DNA from: Cellulomonas chitinilytica
Lineage (GTDB): Bacteria > Actinomycetota > Actinomycetes > Actinomycetales > Cellulomonadaceae
Length of the DNA stretch: 64,000 nucleotides
Direction: 5' to 3'
NCBI RefSeq assembly: GCF_016862675.1
Contig: NZ_BONK01000002.1
Coordinates: 124,001-188,000, forward strand
A program made the position numbers and the translations under genes. The notes under the pieces were generated by a model that saw only the letters and a program-made list of their open reading frames with translations, made no database searches and had not been told where the DNA came from. Positions 36,034 through 44,836 of the stretch are shown here, in pieces; position 1 is the first letter of the stretch, and every line of letters starts with the position of its first letter.

Positions 36034-37524
36034 TCACCGCAACGCGACGAGGTCGCCGTCGCCGGCGGCGTACAGGTGCCCGCCGAGCTGGATCACCCGG
36101 CTCGTCCCGTCCGGCAGCGGCGACGTCCAGTCCACCCGCCCCGTCTCGAGGTCGAGCGCCATCAGCGTCGCCCCCTCCTCCGGCGTCGTCCGTTCCAGGA
36201 CGAGGTGCCGGCCGTCCGTGAACGCCCGGCCCAGACCCAGGCCGAACGTGCGACGCCACATCTGCACGCCGTTGCGCGAGTCGACACCCACGAGCGCCCC
36301 CGCGACCCGCAGCACGACCCGGTCGCCCACGACGGCGGCGATCTCCCGCGCCGGTGCGAACGCGCGCCACACCGGCTCCGAGCGCCCCGGCCGGTACGCG
36401 CTCACCCGTCCGACGAGAGGCCCGCCCGCGAGCGCACCCGAGGTGAAGACGAGACCCGACGCGTCGTCGTCGACCTCGGGCTCCACCGGGACCCCCCTCG
36501 CGGTGAGCCACGGCTCGCCCTCACCGGTCGACAGGTCCGACATCACGTCGACCCCGACCGCCTCCAGCCGGTACCGGGTCCGCACGAGCGTCCCGTCCGC
36601 CAGCATGCGCGTCTCGTCCGTCCCGGCCGTCCGCTGCGCGGGCCGCACCCGTTCCCCCGTGGCTGCCCGCAGCACGAGCGTCGCGCCGCTCACGGTCGCG
36701 ACGACCAGACCGCCCCCCGCCCGCAGCGTCACGTCACCGACGGCGGGCACCGTCACCGCGGCACCGTCGAGCCGCTCCCAACGGACCTGCGCGGTCAGCG
36801 GGTCGATCCGGCGCACCGCGAACGCGCCCCACCAGTACGTCGCGACGACGACGTCCCCGCCGGTCATGGCCGCCGCGACGACCCGACCCTCGACGCGGTG
36901 GGACGCGAGCACGTCGCCCGTGCGCGCGTCCACCACGAGCAGCACCGCAGGTGCCGGCTCGGGCGGCCGCTCACCCGGCGCGAGCGCACGCTGGTCCGGC
37001 GGCGGCCCCTCACCGGCCAGGCACACCAGGTGGCCGGCGAGCTCCTGGCACCGCACCTGCGTCGGCGACGGCTCGGCCCCGAGCGGGACGGACCAGCGGC
37101 GGGCGCCCGTCACGACGTCCAGGCCGACGAGCGCTCGGTGCTGCAGGTCGGGCCCGTCGACGACGACGATCGTGTCGCCGACGAGCAGCGGCGGCACGCT
37201 CTCGTCGTACGACGCCGACCACCGCACGGCGGGACCCGCGTCGAGCACGTGGACCGCACCGGGGAACGCCGTGGCCGCCAGCACGTGCCGACGCTCCTGC
37301 GCCGTGACGATCGCCGGCGCCGCCAGGCCGAACGCCACGACCAGGCCCACGAGCGCGGCCACCGCCGCCGCCGCGAGGAAAGGACGCCGCACCGCCCAGC
37401 CGCCGAGCCGCCGCCCCTCGTCCTGCCACCGCGCCGGCGCCGGGCGCAGGTCCGCCGTACCGTCGGCCTCGACCTCGTCGACCACGACGGACTGCATCGG
37501 CGCCCCGAGGCTCGCGGGCCTCAT
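36034..37524 (-). CDS. Membrane-anchored PQQ-type beta-propeller protein 1
   Basis: This 496-residue protein has a ~48-residue cytoplasmic N-terminus, one helix at about 49-70 (FLAAAAVAALVGLVVAFGLA) and an external propeller of repeated PQQ-like blades, seen as GLDVVTGARRWSVPL, RIDPLTAQVRWERLDG, GVDSRNGVQMWRRTFG and ALDLETGRVDWTSPLP. Such blades usually act as binding or assembly scaffolds; catalytic PQQ residues are not evident. It is the last gene of the kinase-MoxR cluster and a paralogue of the protein at 37571, 46 bp apart. TACCGT lies 6 nt before the ATG at 37524, so it also has its own leaderless promoter. Function unknown. Confidence 0.83.
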   Translation of the reverse strand: MRPASLGAPMQSVVVDEVEADGTADLRPAPARWQDEGRRLGGWAVRRPFLAAAAVAALVGLVVAFGLAAPAIVTAQERRHVLAATAFPGAVHVLDAGPAVRWSASYDESVPPLLVGDTIVVVDGPDLQHRALVGLDVVTGARRWSVPLGAEPSPTQVRCQELAGHLVCLAGEGPPPDQRALAPGERPPEPAPAVLLVVDARTGDVLASHRVEGRVVAAAMTGGDVVVATYWWGAFAVRRIDPLTAQVRWERLDGAAVTVPAVGDVTLRAGGGLVVATVSGATLVLRAATGERVRPAQRTAGTDETRMLADGTLVRTRYRLEAVGVDVMSDLSTGEGEPWLTARGVPVEPEVDDDASGLVFTSGALAGGPLVGRVSAYRPGRSEPVWRAFAPAREIAAVVGDRVVLRVAGALVGVDSRNGVQMWRRTFGLGLGRAFTDGRHLVLERTTPEEGATLMALDLETGRVDWTSPLPDGTSRVIQLGGHLYAAGDGDLVALR

Positions 37525-37530
37525 GCACCC

Positions 37531-37536
37531 ACGGTA
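37531..37536 (-). promoter_or_regulatory. Candidate -10 of propeller gene 1, leaderless
   Basis: TACCGT on the minus strand lies 6 nt before the ATG at 37524. Confidence 0.55.
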
Positions 37537-37570
37537 GACCGCGCGCCGCAGGGCGCCGCCCCGCTCCGGC

Positions 37571-39058
37571 TCAGTGCAGGACGACGGTCTCGTTCGCGGT
37601 CTCGACCACCAGGCTGCCCCCGACCCCGACGACACGCTGCACGTGCGACGGCAAGGACACCGACCAGAACCGGGTGCCGTCCTGCACGCCCAGCCCGACC
37701 AGCATCGGAGTGCCGGCGTCGTCGATCGCCGGGCCGATCACGAGGCTGCCGTCCGAGATCGGCCACCACGGGACCTGCTGCCCCACGTCGAACGACCACA
37801 GCTCCTGCCCGTCGGCGGCGTCCACGACCCCGTAGTGGGTCAGACCGGAGACGAGCAGCCGGTGCGCGACGATCGTCCGCACGTCCAGCGCCTGGTCCGC
37901 GGTCCACCGCCGCTCGCCCGACTCCGCGTCGATCGCGGACAACGACTTCCCGTCGTCGAGCACCACGACGTCGCCGGTGCTCCCGTCGTCGACGGTCGGC
38001 TGCACGGGCAGCCCCGGCACGTCGTACAGGACCTCGCCGTCGCGGTCGTACATGTGCCCGCCGCCCACCGAGGCCCAGGTCGCGAAGTGGTCCCCGACGG
38101 AGGAGACCTGGAGCCCGCGGAACCGCGGGCCGGCCAGCAGGACGTCGCCGTCAGCACCGTCGAGCACCACCGTCGACGAGTCGTCGACGACCACCACGTC
38201 GCCGTCGGACCGGACAGTCGGGACCGTGCCGGACCCGGCGTTCGGCAGCAGGCTCGGGCTCCGGTAGGACCACACGACCTCACCGGTCACCCCACGGCGC
38301 CGCTCCACCACGAACCGGCCCTCGTCGACCCAGCCCAGGACGACGTCGTCGGCGACCCGGGACGCGTCCACCGTGCCCTCGGGGACGTCCCACCCGCCGA
38401 GCCGGTGCCCGTCCGACGCCGACAGCGCCACCACCCGTGCCCGCACGGGAGTCTCCCCGACCGCGGCACGCGAGTAGAGGACCCCGGGACGGGTCACCAA
38501 GCACAGGAGCGTCGGCCCGACGTCGCCCCCGTCCGACGCGCACCACGCCGCGCTGCTCTCGAACCCCGCGCGCTGCGGCGGTCCGAGCGTCACCGTCCAC
38601 CGGACCGCACCGGACGCCGCGTCGTGCGACGTGGCGACCCAGCCCTGCGGCGTCTCGCTGACCAGCACGAGCGTGTCGCCCGAGGCCACGATCCCGCCGA
38701 CCGCGGGGACCGCACCCGCGCGCCAGGCCTCCGAGGGAGCGCCGTCGAGCGGCCGCACCAGGCCGGGCACGGCACCGATCCGCGCCACGTAGGCCCGGTC
38801 ACGGGCCGCGCTGACGAGCGACGTGACGGCCACGGCCAGGACGACCACCGCCGCCAGCCACCACCACCGGCGGAGCCACCGGCCGGCACCACGACGGACC
38901 GGTGCAGCGCCCGACGCGTCGCCGCCGGGGTCCCGCTCGCCGGCGCGCTCGTGGACGGGCCGTCCGTTGTCGTGCGGGTGGTGCCTGGCGTCGACCTCGA
39001 GATCGGGGTCGTCGACCTCGATCTGCTGCATCCTCGCAGCCGGGCGCCTGCCAGCCAT
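37571..39058 (-). CDS. Membrane-anchored PQQ-type beta-propeller protein 2
   Basis: This 495-residue protein has an N-terminal cytoplasmic part of about 62 residues, rich in charged residues (IEVDDPDLEVDARHHPHDNG), a helix at about 66-85 (WWWLAAVVVLAVAVTSLVSA) and an external propeller with blades such as HDAASGAVRWTVTL, ALSASDGHRLGGWDVP, AIDAESGERRWTAD and VVDAADGQELWSFDV. It is a diverged paralogue of the next protein. TAGGCT 7 nt before its ATG contains the TAG stop of the upstream RDD-FHA gene, so stop codon and promoter overlap. A scaffold or sensor role within the cluster is inferred. Confidence 0.83.
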   Translation of the reverse strand: MAGRRPAARMQQIEVDDPDLEVDARHHPHDNGRPVHERAGERDPGGDASGAAPVRRGAGRWLRRWWWLAAVVVLAVAVTSLVSAARDRAYVARIGAVPGLVRPLDGAPSEAWRAGAVPAVGGIVASGDTLVLVSETPQGWVATSHDAASGAVRWTVTLGPPQRAGFESSAAWCASDGGDVGPTLLCLVTRPGVLYSRAAVGETPVRARVVALSASDGHRLGGWDVPEGTVDASRVADDVVLGWVDEGRFVVERRRGVTGEVVWSYRSPSLLPNAGSGTVPTVRSDGDVVVVDDSSTVVLDGADGDVLLAGPRFRGLQVSSVGDHFATWASVGGGHMYDRDGEVLYDVPGLPVQPTVDDGSTGDVVVLDDGKSLSAIDAESGERRWTADQALDVRTIVAHRLLVSGLTHYGVVDAADGQELWSFDVGQQVPWWPISDGSLVIGPAIDDAGTPMLVGLGVQDGTRFWSVSLPSHVQRVVGVGGSLVVETANETVVLH

Positions 39059-39065
39059 GACGTCG

Positions 39066-39071
39066 AGCCTA
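39066..39071 (-). promoter_or_regulatory. Candidate -10 of propeller gene 2, overlapping a stop codon
   Basis: TAGGCT on the minus strand lies 7 nt before the ATG at 39058; its first three bases are the TAG stop of the gene at 39069-40307. Confidence 0.5.
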
Positions 39072-40307
39072 GGACAAACCGGGCAGTCCCGGGGCCCGGA
39101 CCAGGCGCAACGAGCAGTCCCCGAACGTCACCGTCGAACCGACGCGCAGACGCACCTGCTGGTCCACCCCGCACACCACCTGACCCCCGTCCGGCAAGGT
39201 CACGACCGTGCCGTTCGTGGACCCGCGGTCGGCGATCCACACCCCGCCGGGCTCCACCCCGATCTGCAGGTGCGTCTTCGACACCGAGCGGCCCGGGTCG
39301 ACGACACGGACCAGCTGGACGTCCACGTCGGAGGCCGGGTTGCGGCCCACCAGGGCAGTCCGCTCGATCGTGAGCAGCCGCCCGTCGCTCAGCTCGACCT
39401 CCGCGCTCGCGGGCGGCAGCGCACCACCCACGGACGGCTGCGCGACCACGTCACCACGCGGTGCGGCCCGACGCGTCACCTCCACGTCGGGGTCCAGGCC
39501 GACGGGCTCGGCGACCTGCCGGACGATCGGGACGGCACGCGTGTCGAGGTCCGGGCCGCTGCGCCGCGGGGCGAGCGGGGCGAGGACGAGCGACGGCTGC
39601 GCGCCCTCGTCCAGCCACGCGTCCAGCTGCGCCGTCCCGCCCGCGGCCTGGCCCGCCCACGCCGGGACGGACGCCGTGGTCGTCCGGGGCTCCACGTGCT
39701 CGTTCCCGTCCGGGGGCCACGTCGTGCTCACGGGGACGGCGAGGGCCGCCGCGCGCTCCGCGACGCCGCCCCCGCGCACGTCCAGCACCTCGTCGCGCGC
39801 CGCGAGGTCGAGCCAGCCGCGCCGTCGCCCCGTGCGGTCGAACAGCGGCGACACGAGGACCAACAGCTGGCCGACGCCGCACGCGAGCGACCCCGCCACC
39901 AGGACCAGGCCACGGCCGAGCACCCGCGAGGCGCCGATCGGCCGGCGGGACTCCACGTCGAGCGTCCGCAGACCCGTGAGGAGCCGGCCGACCGTCCAGC
40001 CACGACGCGCGAGCGTCATCCACTGCACGACCAGGACCACCACGACGAGCAGCGCGCCAACGAGCACGGCCGGACCCGACGGCTCGACGACCGTCACGCC
40101 GGACCCGTCGGCGGGGGCCCGCAGGCTCACGGCCCAGCTCAGCCACGCCCGCGCGACGACCCACCCGCCGAGCAGGAGCACGAGGGCCTGGTCCACGAGG
40201 TAGGCGGCGGCGCGGCGGCCCAGCGTGGCCAGGGCGGCGTCGTCGGCCGGCGTGGCGGGGAGGTGGTGCTGCACTGGGGCTCCGTCGGGTGGCGTGGTCG
40301 GGGTCAT
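39069..40307 (-). CDS. RDD-family membrane protein with C-terminal FHA domain
   Basis: This 412-residue protein has an N-terminal RDD membrane domain (AAYLVDQALVLLLGGWVVAR at about 33-52, another helix near 80-97, then WTVGRLLTGLRTLDVESRRP and helices to about 160) and a C-terminal FHA domain at about 310-405 that binds phosphothreonine: TALVGRNPASDVDVQLVRV, SVSKTHLQIGV and DRGSTNGTVV. The linker between is Pro/Ala/Arg-rich. It is coupled by ATGA to the TgpA-like gene upstream. The FHA domain is a likely target of the kinase encoded in the same cluster, perhaps docking a phosphorylated partner at the membrane. Confidence 0.9.
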   Translation of the reverse strand: MTPTTPPDGAPVQHHLPATPADDAALATLGRRAAAYLVDQALVLLLGGWVVARAWLSWAVSLRAPADGSGVTVVEPSGPAVLVGALLVVVVLVVQWMTLARRGWTVGRLLTGLRTLDVESRRPIGASRVLGRGLVLVAGSLACGVGQLLVLVSPLFDRTGRRRGWLDLAARDEVLDVRGGGVAERAAALAVPVSTTWPPDGNEHVEPRTTTASVPAWAGQAAGGTAQLDAWLDEGAQPSLVLAPLAPRRSGPDLDTRAVPIVRQVAEPVGLDPDVEVTRRAAPRGDVVAQPSVGGALPPASAEVELSDGRLLTIERTALVGRNPASDVDVQLVRVVDPGRSVSKTHLQIGVEPGGVWIADRGSTNGTVVTLPDGGQVVCGVDQQVRLRVGSTVTFGDCSLRLVRAPGLPGLS

Positions 40308-42691
40308 GACGAGGTGCCTCGGCCGCCGCGCGGCCTGGGCCGGTCGGCGGCCGGAGCCGGGCCACCGGCGGGCCCGCGGCCACGTCGGGTGTCACGACGC
40401 TGGCGGCGGCGGTGACGCAGCGACGCCGTCGAGACGCGGGAACGCCAGCGGCGACGCCATCCGACACCGCTGCGCATCGCCTGCACGGCGGCCTCGACCT
40501 GCGTCCAGTAGGCCGCCGCGGCCGTGTCGTCCGGGGTGCCGGCGCCGAAGACGGCGTGGTCCGCGGAGCGGGCCAGGTCGCGCACCGTCGCCTGCACCGT
40601 CGCCGCATGCTCCTCGGGGGCGTCCGCGAACGACGACGCGAGCACGTGCGCGGACTCCAGCCGCGTCGCGGTCGGCGGGCACGGCCGGCGCAGGTCCCGG
40701 GCGGCGTCGACCACCTCGTCCCAGCCGCCCGCGACCCGGACGACCGAGTCGGGCTCCCGGCGACGACGACGCCGGCGCCGGGCCTTCAGCGCGCCCACCA
40801 CCAGGAACGGGGACGCGAGCACCAGCAGCGGGACGGAGGCGACGCCCGCCACCTCGGCGACCTTGCGCCACGCCGCGTCCGACCCGCGCTGGTCGTCGTC
40901 GGTGTCGTTGTTCGGCTGCTCGGTGTCCTCGTCGGGCGGGTTCACCACCGCGGGGGGTGCCGGTGGCGGCTGCACGACCTGCGGGTCCGGCTGGGTCGGC
41001 TTCTGCTCGACGTCCTCCTGCGGGGTCTGCGTGCGCGGCGGCGTCGGGTCGAACGGCACCCATCCCTGCCCCGCGAACGCGATCTCGACCCACGCCTGCA
41101 CGTCCTCGCCGTGCACCTCGACCGGGCCGTCCGTGCCGGACGCCTCGGGCACGAAGCCCAGCACCACGCGGGCAGGAAGTTTCATCTCGCGGGCGAGCAG
41201 CGCCAGCGCGGCCGCGTACTGCTCGCCGTCGCCGACCATGACGTCACCGGCGAGCAGCGACGTGATCCGGTCCGCACCGTGCCCGGACAGCGACGGGAAG
41301 TCCCCCGCCTCGATGTTGCCGTGGCTGAAGTACCCCTCCTGCGAGAGCCAGTCCGTGAGGGAGCGCGCGATCCCGACGGGGCTGCCCGCGTCGCGCGCGA
41401 CGTCGGTCGCGGTGACCGCCACGGCGTCGGGCGCACCGACCACGGCAGGCTGCGGGAGGGTGTCCGCCGGCGCCCGACCGATCTCGTCGTCGTCGGGCGT
41501 CCGCGGGACCACCACGTCGGCGCTGTAGGTCAGGCCCTTGTGCACGCCGCCCGTGAGGACCGCTCCCCCGGTCGCGTCGTTGTACCGCAGCCCCGCGGCG
41601 GCATCCAGGTCGTCGACCCGGATCGACCGGGCCTGGCCCACCGTCGGCAGCCACACGCCGTCGAGACCCTCGACCGTGAACTCCACGTGCGCCTCGTCGC
41701 CGCGCACCGACGGCTCGAGGTCGTCACCGACCCGGCGGAACTCGCCCGACGCCTCGGCGCTGCCGCTGCCGGCGACGTTCCAGACGACGCCGTCGTACCG
41801 GTCCATGGTCGCCAGGCGGACCCGGGCACCAGCCGGCAGGCCCTCGACCGTGAACAGCGTCGTGTCCTCGTCCTTCTTGACGAACTCGCGGAACGCCGCG
41901 AGCGGGCTCGGGTAGTCCCGGGGGTCGAACGGCGGCACGATCTCGTCGCGCACCACGAGCCGGGGCGTCTGCCCGACGACGGCGGGGGCGGCCGCGACGC
42001 CCGCCACGCCGGCCACCGTCAGCAGCAGCGCCGAGGCGACGACCCGACGGACCCGGAACGCCCCCGACCGGGCCACCGCCCACGGGAGCAGCACGAGCGC
42101 GAGCACCGTGCCGGTCAGCACGGGCGGCACCGTCGGGTTCCGGGTGCCGAGCACGATCACCGCGACCATCACGGCGGGCGGCACGAGCGCCGCCGTCGTC
42201 GCCGCGGTCCCCCGACCCACGCGCAGGGTCAGCGCCATCGCGGTCACCGACCCGACGAGCGCCAGTAGCAGGGCGGCGACCAGCAGCGAGCCCGTCGTGC
42301 CGACCGGGGGCTGGAGCGTCAGCAGCTGCTTCCACGCCGCCGCCGGACCGTTGACCAGCGCCGACAGCGTCGCGCGGGTCGGCAGCACGCCGTTCATCGT
42401 CGTCGGCGCCGCGAGCGGGCCGCCCACGAGCGCGTAGCAGGCGATCACGGCGGCCACGGTCGTGACCGCCGACCAGCGCCACACCGCCGAGGCCACGGCG
42501 ACGGCCGTCCCGAGCAGGAGCCCGCCCGCGACCGCCGGCAGCGCCGACGTCCCGCCGTACACGGCGAGCAGAGGCGTCAGGACGAGGGCCAGGCAGCCGA
42601 CGAGGCACAGCACGTCGACGAGCGACTGGACGGGCGTGCGCGGCCCGCCGGAGGTGGAGGCGCGGGCGGGCACACGGGCAGTGACGGTCAT
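40304..42691 (-). CDS. TgpA-like (DUF3488) transglutaminase-fold membrane protein, probably inactive
   Basis: This 795-residue protein has about six or seven N-terminal helices (residues 22-270), an external domain with a transglutaminase core at about 440-560, a Pro/Asp/Glu-rich linker, one further helix near 640 (VAGVASVPLLVLASPFLVVG) and a cytoplasmic DUF4129-like tail ending in a basic stretch. In active members the core reads GxCEQF...HAWVE...DPT; here it is VGDGEQYAAALALLAREMKL and EDVQAWVEIAFAGQGWVPFD, so Cys and His are replaced by Gly and Gln while the Asp is kept. Thus it is probably a binding or scaffold protein. It sits next to MoxR and DUF58 genes, its usual partners, overlapping both neighbours by ATGA. 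Confidence 0.9.
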   Translation of the reverse strand: MTVTARVPARASTSGGPRTPVQSLVDVLCLVGCLALVLTPLLAVYGGTSALPAVAGGLLLGTAVAVASAVWRWSAVTTVAAVIACYALVGGPLAAPTTMNGVLPTRATLSALVNGPAAAWKQLLTLQPPVGTTGSLLVAALLLALVGSVTAMALTLRVGRGTAATTAALVPPAVMVAVIVLGTRNPTVPPVLTGTVLALVLLPWAVARSGAFRVRRVVASALLLTVAGVAGVAAAPAVVGQTPRLVVRDEIVPPFDPRDYPSPLAAFREFVKKDEDTTLFTVEGLPAGARVRLATMDRYDGVVWNVAGSGSAEASGEFRRVGDDLEPSVRGDEAHVEFTVEGLDGVWLPTVGQARSIRVDDLDAAAGLRYNDATGGAVLTGGVHKGLTYSADVVVPRTPDDDEIGRAPADTLPQPAVVGAPDAVAVTATDVARDAGSPVGIARSLTDWLSQEGYFSHGNIEAGDFPSLSGHGADRITSLLAGDVMVGDGEQYAAALALLAREMKLPARVVLGFVPEASGTDGPVEVHGEDVQAWVEIAFAGQGWVPFDPTPPRTQTPQEDVEQKPTQPDPQVVQPPPAPPAVVNPPDEDTEQPNNDTDDDQRGSDAAWRKVAEVAGVASVPLLVLASPFLVVGALKARRRRRRRREPDSVVRVAGGWDEVVDAARDLRRPCPPTATRLESAHVLASSFADAPEEHAATVQATVRDLARSADHAVFGAGTPDDTAAAAYWTQVEAAVQAMRSGVGWRRRWRSRVSTASLRHRRRQRRDTRRGRGPAGGPAPAADRPRPRGGRGTSS

Positions 42692-43836
42692 GCGACCACC
42701 CGGCGCATCAGCCGCGGCAGGTCGTCGAGCGTGCCGATCGTCGCGAGGCTCAGGGACCCCTGGGTCCGCACGGACACGTCCGCACCCCGCTCGCACCGGA
42801 CCACGACGGTCCGCGTCCCCGTCGCCACGTGCCGTGCGCCCAGGCGCAGGTCGGACTCGGCCGGGACCGAGCCGCTCACGAGCATCGCGACGGACGCGTC
42901 CGGCGCCTCGCGCGCCACCCGACGGCCGAGCAGCGCGGCGCCCGCCCCGCTCGGGGCGAGCTCGAGGCCCGAGCAGTCGTCGAGCAGCAGCGCGGGGGTC
43001 TGCACCCGCAGCGCACCCGGACCGGCGAGCACCGCGAGGTCACGCTCCTCACGGATCGTCTGCACACCCACCGACGCCACGACGGACACCGCGAGCTCGA
43101 ACTCGTCGTCGTCCGCGTAGTCCCGCGGGTCGGTCGCCAGGACCAGCGCCGTCTGCGTGCGCCGGGTGTCCTCGAACTGCTTCACCATGAGGCTGCCGCG
43201 CCGGGCGGTCGTCCTCCAGTGGATGTAGCGGCGGTCGTCGCCCGCGACGTAGTCGCGCAGGGCGTGGAACGACAGGTCGGAGTCCGACAGGTCCCGGGTG
43301 GACTGGCCCTCGAGGTCCCGCAGGAGGCCCGCGCTCGCCCCCGCGAGCGACACGAGCAGCGGGTGCACGTACAGGTCGACGGGCTGCGTCCACAGCACGC
43401 TGCGGCGGGCCAGCCCGAACGGGTCGCCCCGCACCGAGCGCACGGGGCCCACCACGACCACGGCACGCCGCGACGTCGGGATCGCGAAGAGCTCGTCGTG
43501 CGTCGCGCCCGCCGCGAGCCCCGGGACACCGAGGTCCGCGACCGCCGCGCCCACCGGCAGCTCGATGCGCGACGGGAGCGACCGGCGCCGCCCGACGTTG
43601 CGCACCTCGACACGACCGACCGCACGCTCCCCGATCCGCACCCGCCGGTCCGCCATGTCGAGGCGCACCTGGTAGCGGCTGCGGCCGGCCGTCAGCAGGA
43701 GCGCCACGACGACGACCGCGACCAGGGCGGACCCCAGCGCGGCCGCCTCCAGCCAGCCGAACCGACGGCCCAGCACGAGCGCGACCACGGCGACCGCGGC
43801 CACGCCCCAGCCGAGCGGGGAGATACGCAGGCTCAC
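42688..43836 (-). CDS. DUF58 family protein
   Basis: This 382-residue protein has two N-terminal helices (about 8-24 and 29-49) and a cytoplasmic or external von Willebrand-like DUF58 region with the signature FHALRDYVAGDDRRYIHWRT then TARRGSLMVKQFED at about 200-235. DUF58 proteins accompany MoxR AAA ATPases and are thought to be assembled or activated by them. GTG at 43836 begins 2 nt after the MoxR stop. It overlaps the TgpA-like gene by ATGA. Confidence 0.92.
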   Translation of the reverse strand: MSLRISPLGWGVAAVAVVALVLGRRFGWLEAAALGSALVAVVVVALLLTAGRSRYQVRLDMADRRVRIGERAVGRVEVRNVGRRRSLPSRIELPVGAAVADLGVPGLAAGATHDELFAIPTSRRAVVVVGPVRSVRGDPFGLARRSVLWTQPVDLYVHPLLVSLAGASAGLLRDLEGQSTRDLSDSDLSFHALRDYVAGDDRRYIHWRTTARRGSLMVKQFEDTRRTQTALVLATDPRDYADDDEFELAVSVVASVGVQTIREERDLAVLAGPGALRVQTPALLLDDCSGLELAPSGAGAALLGRRVAREAPDASVAMLVSGSVPAESDLRLGARHVATGTRTVVVRCERGADVSVRTQGSLSLATIGTLDDLPRLMRRVVA

Positions 43837-43838
43837 GC

Positions 43839-44798
43839 TCAGACCGCCGCCCGCAGCACCGGCGGCGCGGTGTGCTCGAGGATCCGCTCGAGCACGTCCG
43901 CGGCCTTCACGCCCGAGAACTCCGCCTCGGTGTCCAGCACCAGCCGGTGCGCGAGCACGGGCTGCGCCAGGTCCTTCACGTCGTCCGGGATGACGTAGTC
44001 GCGACCCTGCGACGCCGCCCACACCTTCGCGCACCGCACGAGCGCGAGACCGCCGCGCACGCTCGCGCCGAGCGCCGTCTGCGCGTCGTCACGCGTCGCC
44101 TCCGTGAGGCGGGCGACGTAGTCGAGCACGGTCGCGTCGACGTGCACCGTGAGCGCGATGTCGGCCATCGTGCCGACGGCCTGCGTGGTGATGCGCGGCT
44201 GCAGGTTCGTCGTGCGGTCCTTCGCGCCACCGAGGATCTCCACGGCCGACGCACGGTCCGGGTAGCCGAGCGACGTCTTGATGAGGAACCGGTCGAGCTG
44301 CGCCTCCGGCAGCCGGTACGTGCCGGCCTGCTCGATCGGGTTCTGGGTCGCGATCACCATGAACGGGCGGCCGACCGGGTGCGTCACGCCGTCGACCGTG
44401 ACGTTGCCCTCCTCCATGACCTCGAGGAGCGCGGCCTGCGTCTTCGGCGACGCCCGGTTGATCTCGTCCGCCAGCACCACCGACGCGAAGATCGGCCCGG
44501 GGTGGAAGTCGAACCGGTGCGTCCCCTGGTCGTAGATCGTCACGCCCGTGACGTCCGACGGCAGCAGGTCCGGCGTGAACTGGATCCGGTGCTGCGTGCC
44601 CTGGACGGTCGCGGCGAGCGCCTTCGCGAGCGACGTCTTGCCGGTCCCGGGGGCGTCCTCCAGCAGCAGGTGGCCTTCCGCGACCATCGCCGTGAGGGCG
44701 AGGCGGACGGTGCGCTCCTTGCCGAGCAGCGCCTGCCCGACGTTCGAGACGAGCGCGTCGAAGGTCTCCGCGAACCACGTGCTCTGCTCGGGGGTCAT
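43839..44798 (-). CDS. MoxR-family AAA ATPase
   Basis: This 319-residue AAA+ protein would act as a chaperone-like activator of the DUF58 protein or the large surface protein. Walker A is LEDAPGTGKTSLAKALA, Walker B is ASVVLADEINRASPKTQAAL, sensor 1 is VIATQNPIEQAGTYRLPEAQ and the Arg-finger/sensor 2 lies in SVRGGLALVRCAKVWA. AAGGAGA lies 9 nt before the ATG. It starts 38 nt after the end of the giant Ig/FnIII gene. MoxR-DUF58-TgpA is a known gene order in many bacteria; here it is joined to kinase signalling genes. Confidence 0.94.
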   Translation of the reverse strand: MTPEQSTWFAETFDALVSNVGQALLGKERTVRLALTAMVAEGHLLLEDAPGTGKTSLAKALAATVQGTQHRIQFTPDLLPSDVTGVTIYDQGTHRFDFHPGPIFASVVLADEINRASPKTQAALLEVMEEGNVTVDGVTHPVGRPFMVIATQNPIEQAGTYRLPEAQLDRFLIKTSLGYPDRASAVEILGGAKDRTTNLQPRITTQAVGTMADIALTVHVDATVLDYVARLTEATRDDAQTALGASVRGGLALVRCAKVWAASQGRDYVIPDDVKDLAQPVLAHRLVLDTEAEFSGVKAADVLERILEHTAPPVLRAAV

Positions 44799-44836
44799 GG
44801 TGGGGTTTCTCCTTGGTGCGGGGGTGGTCGGGCTGG

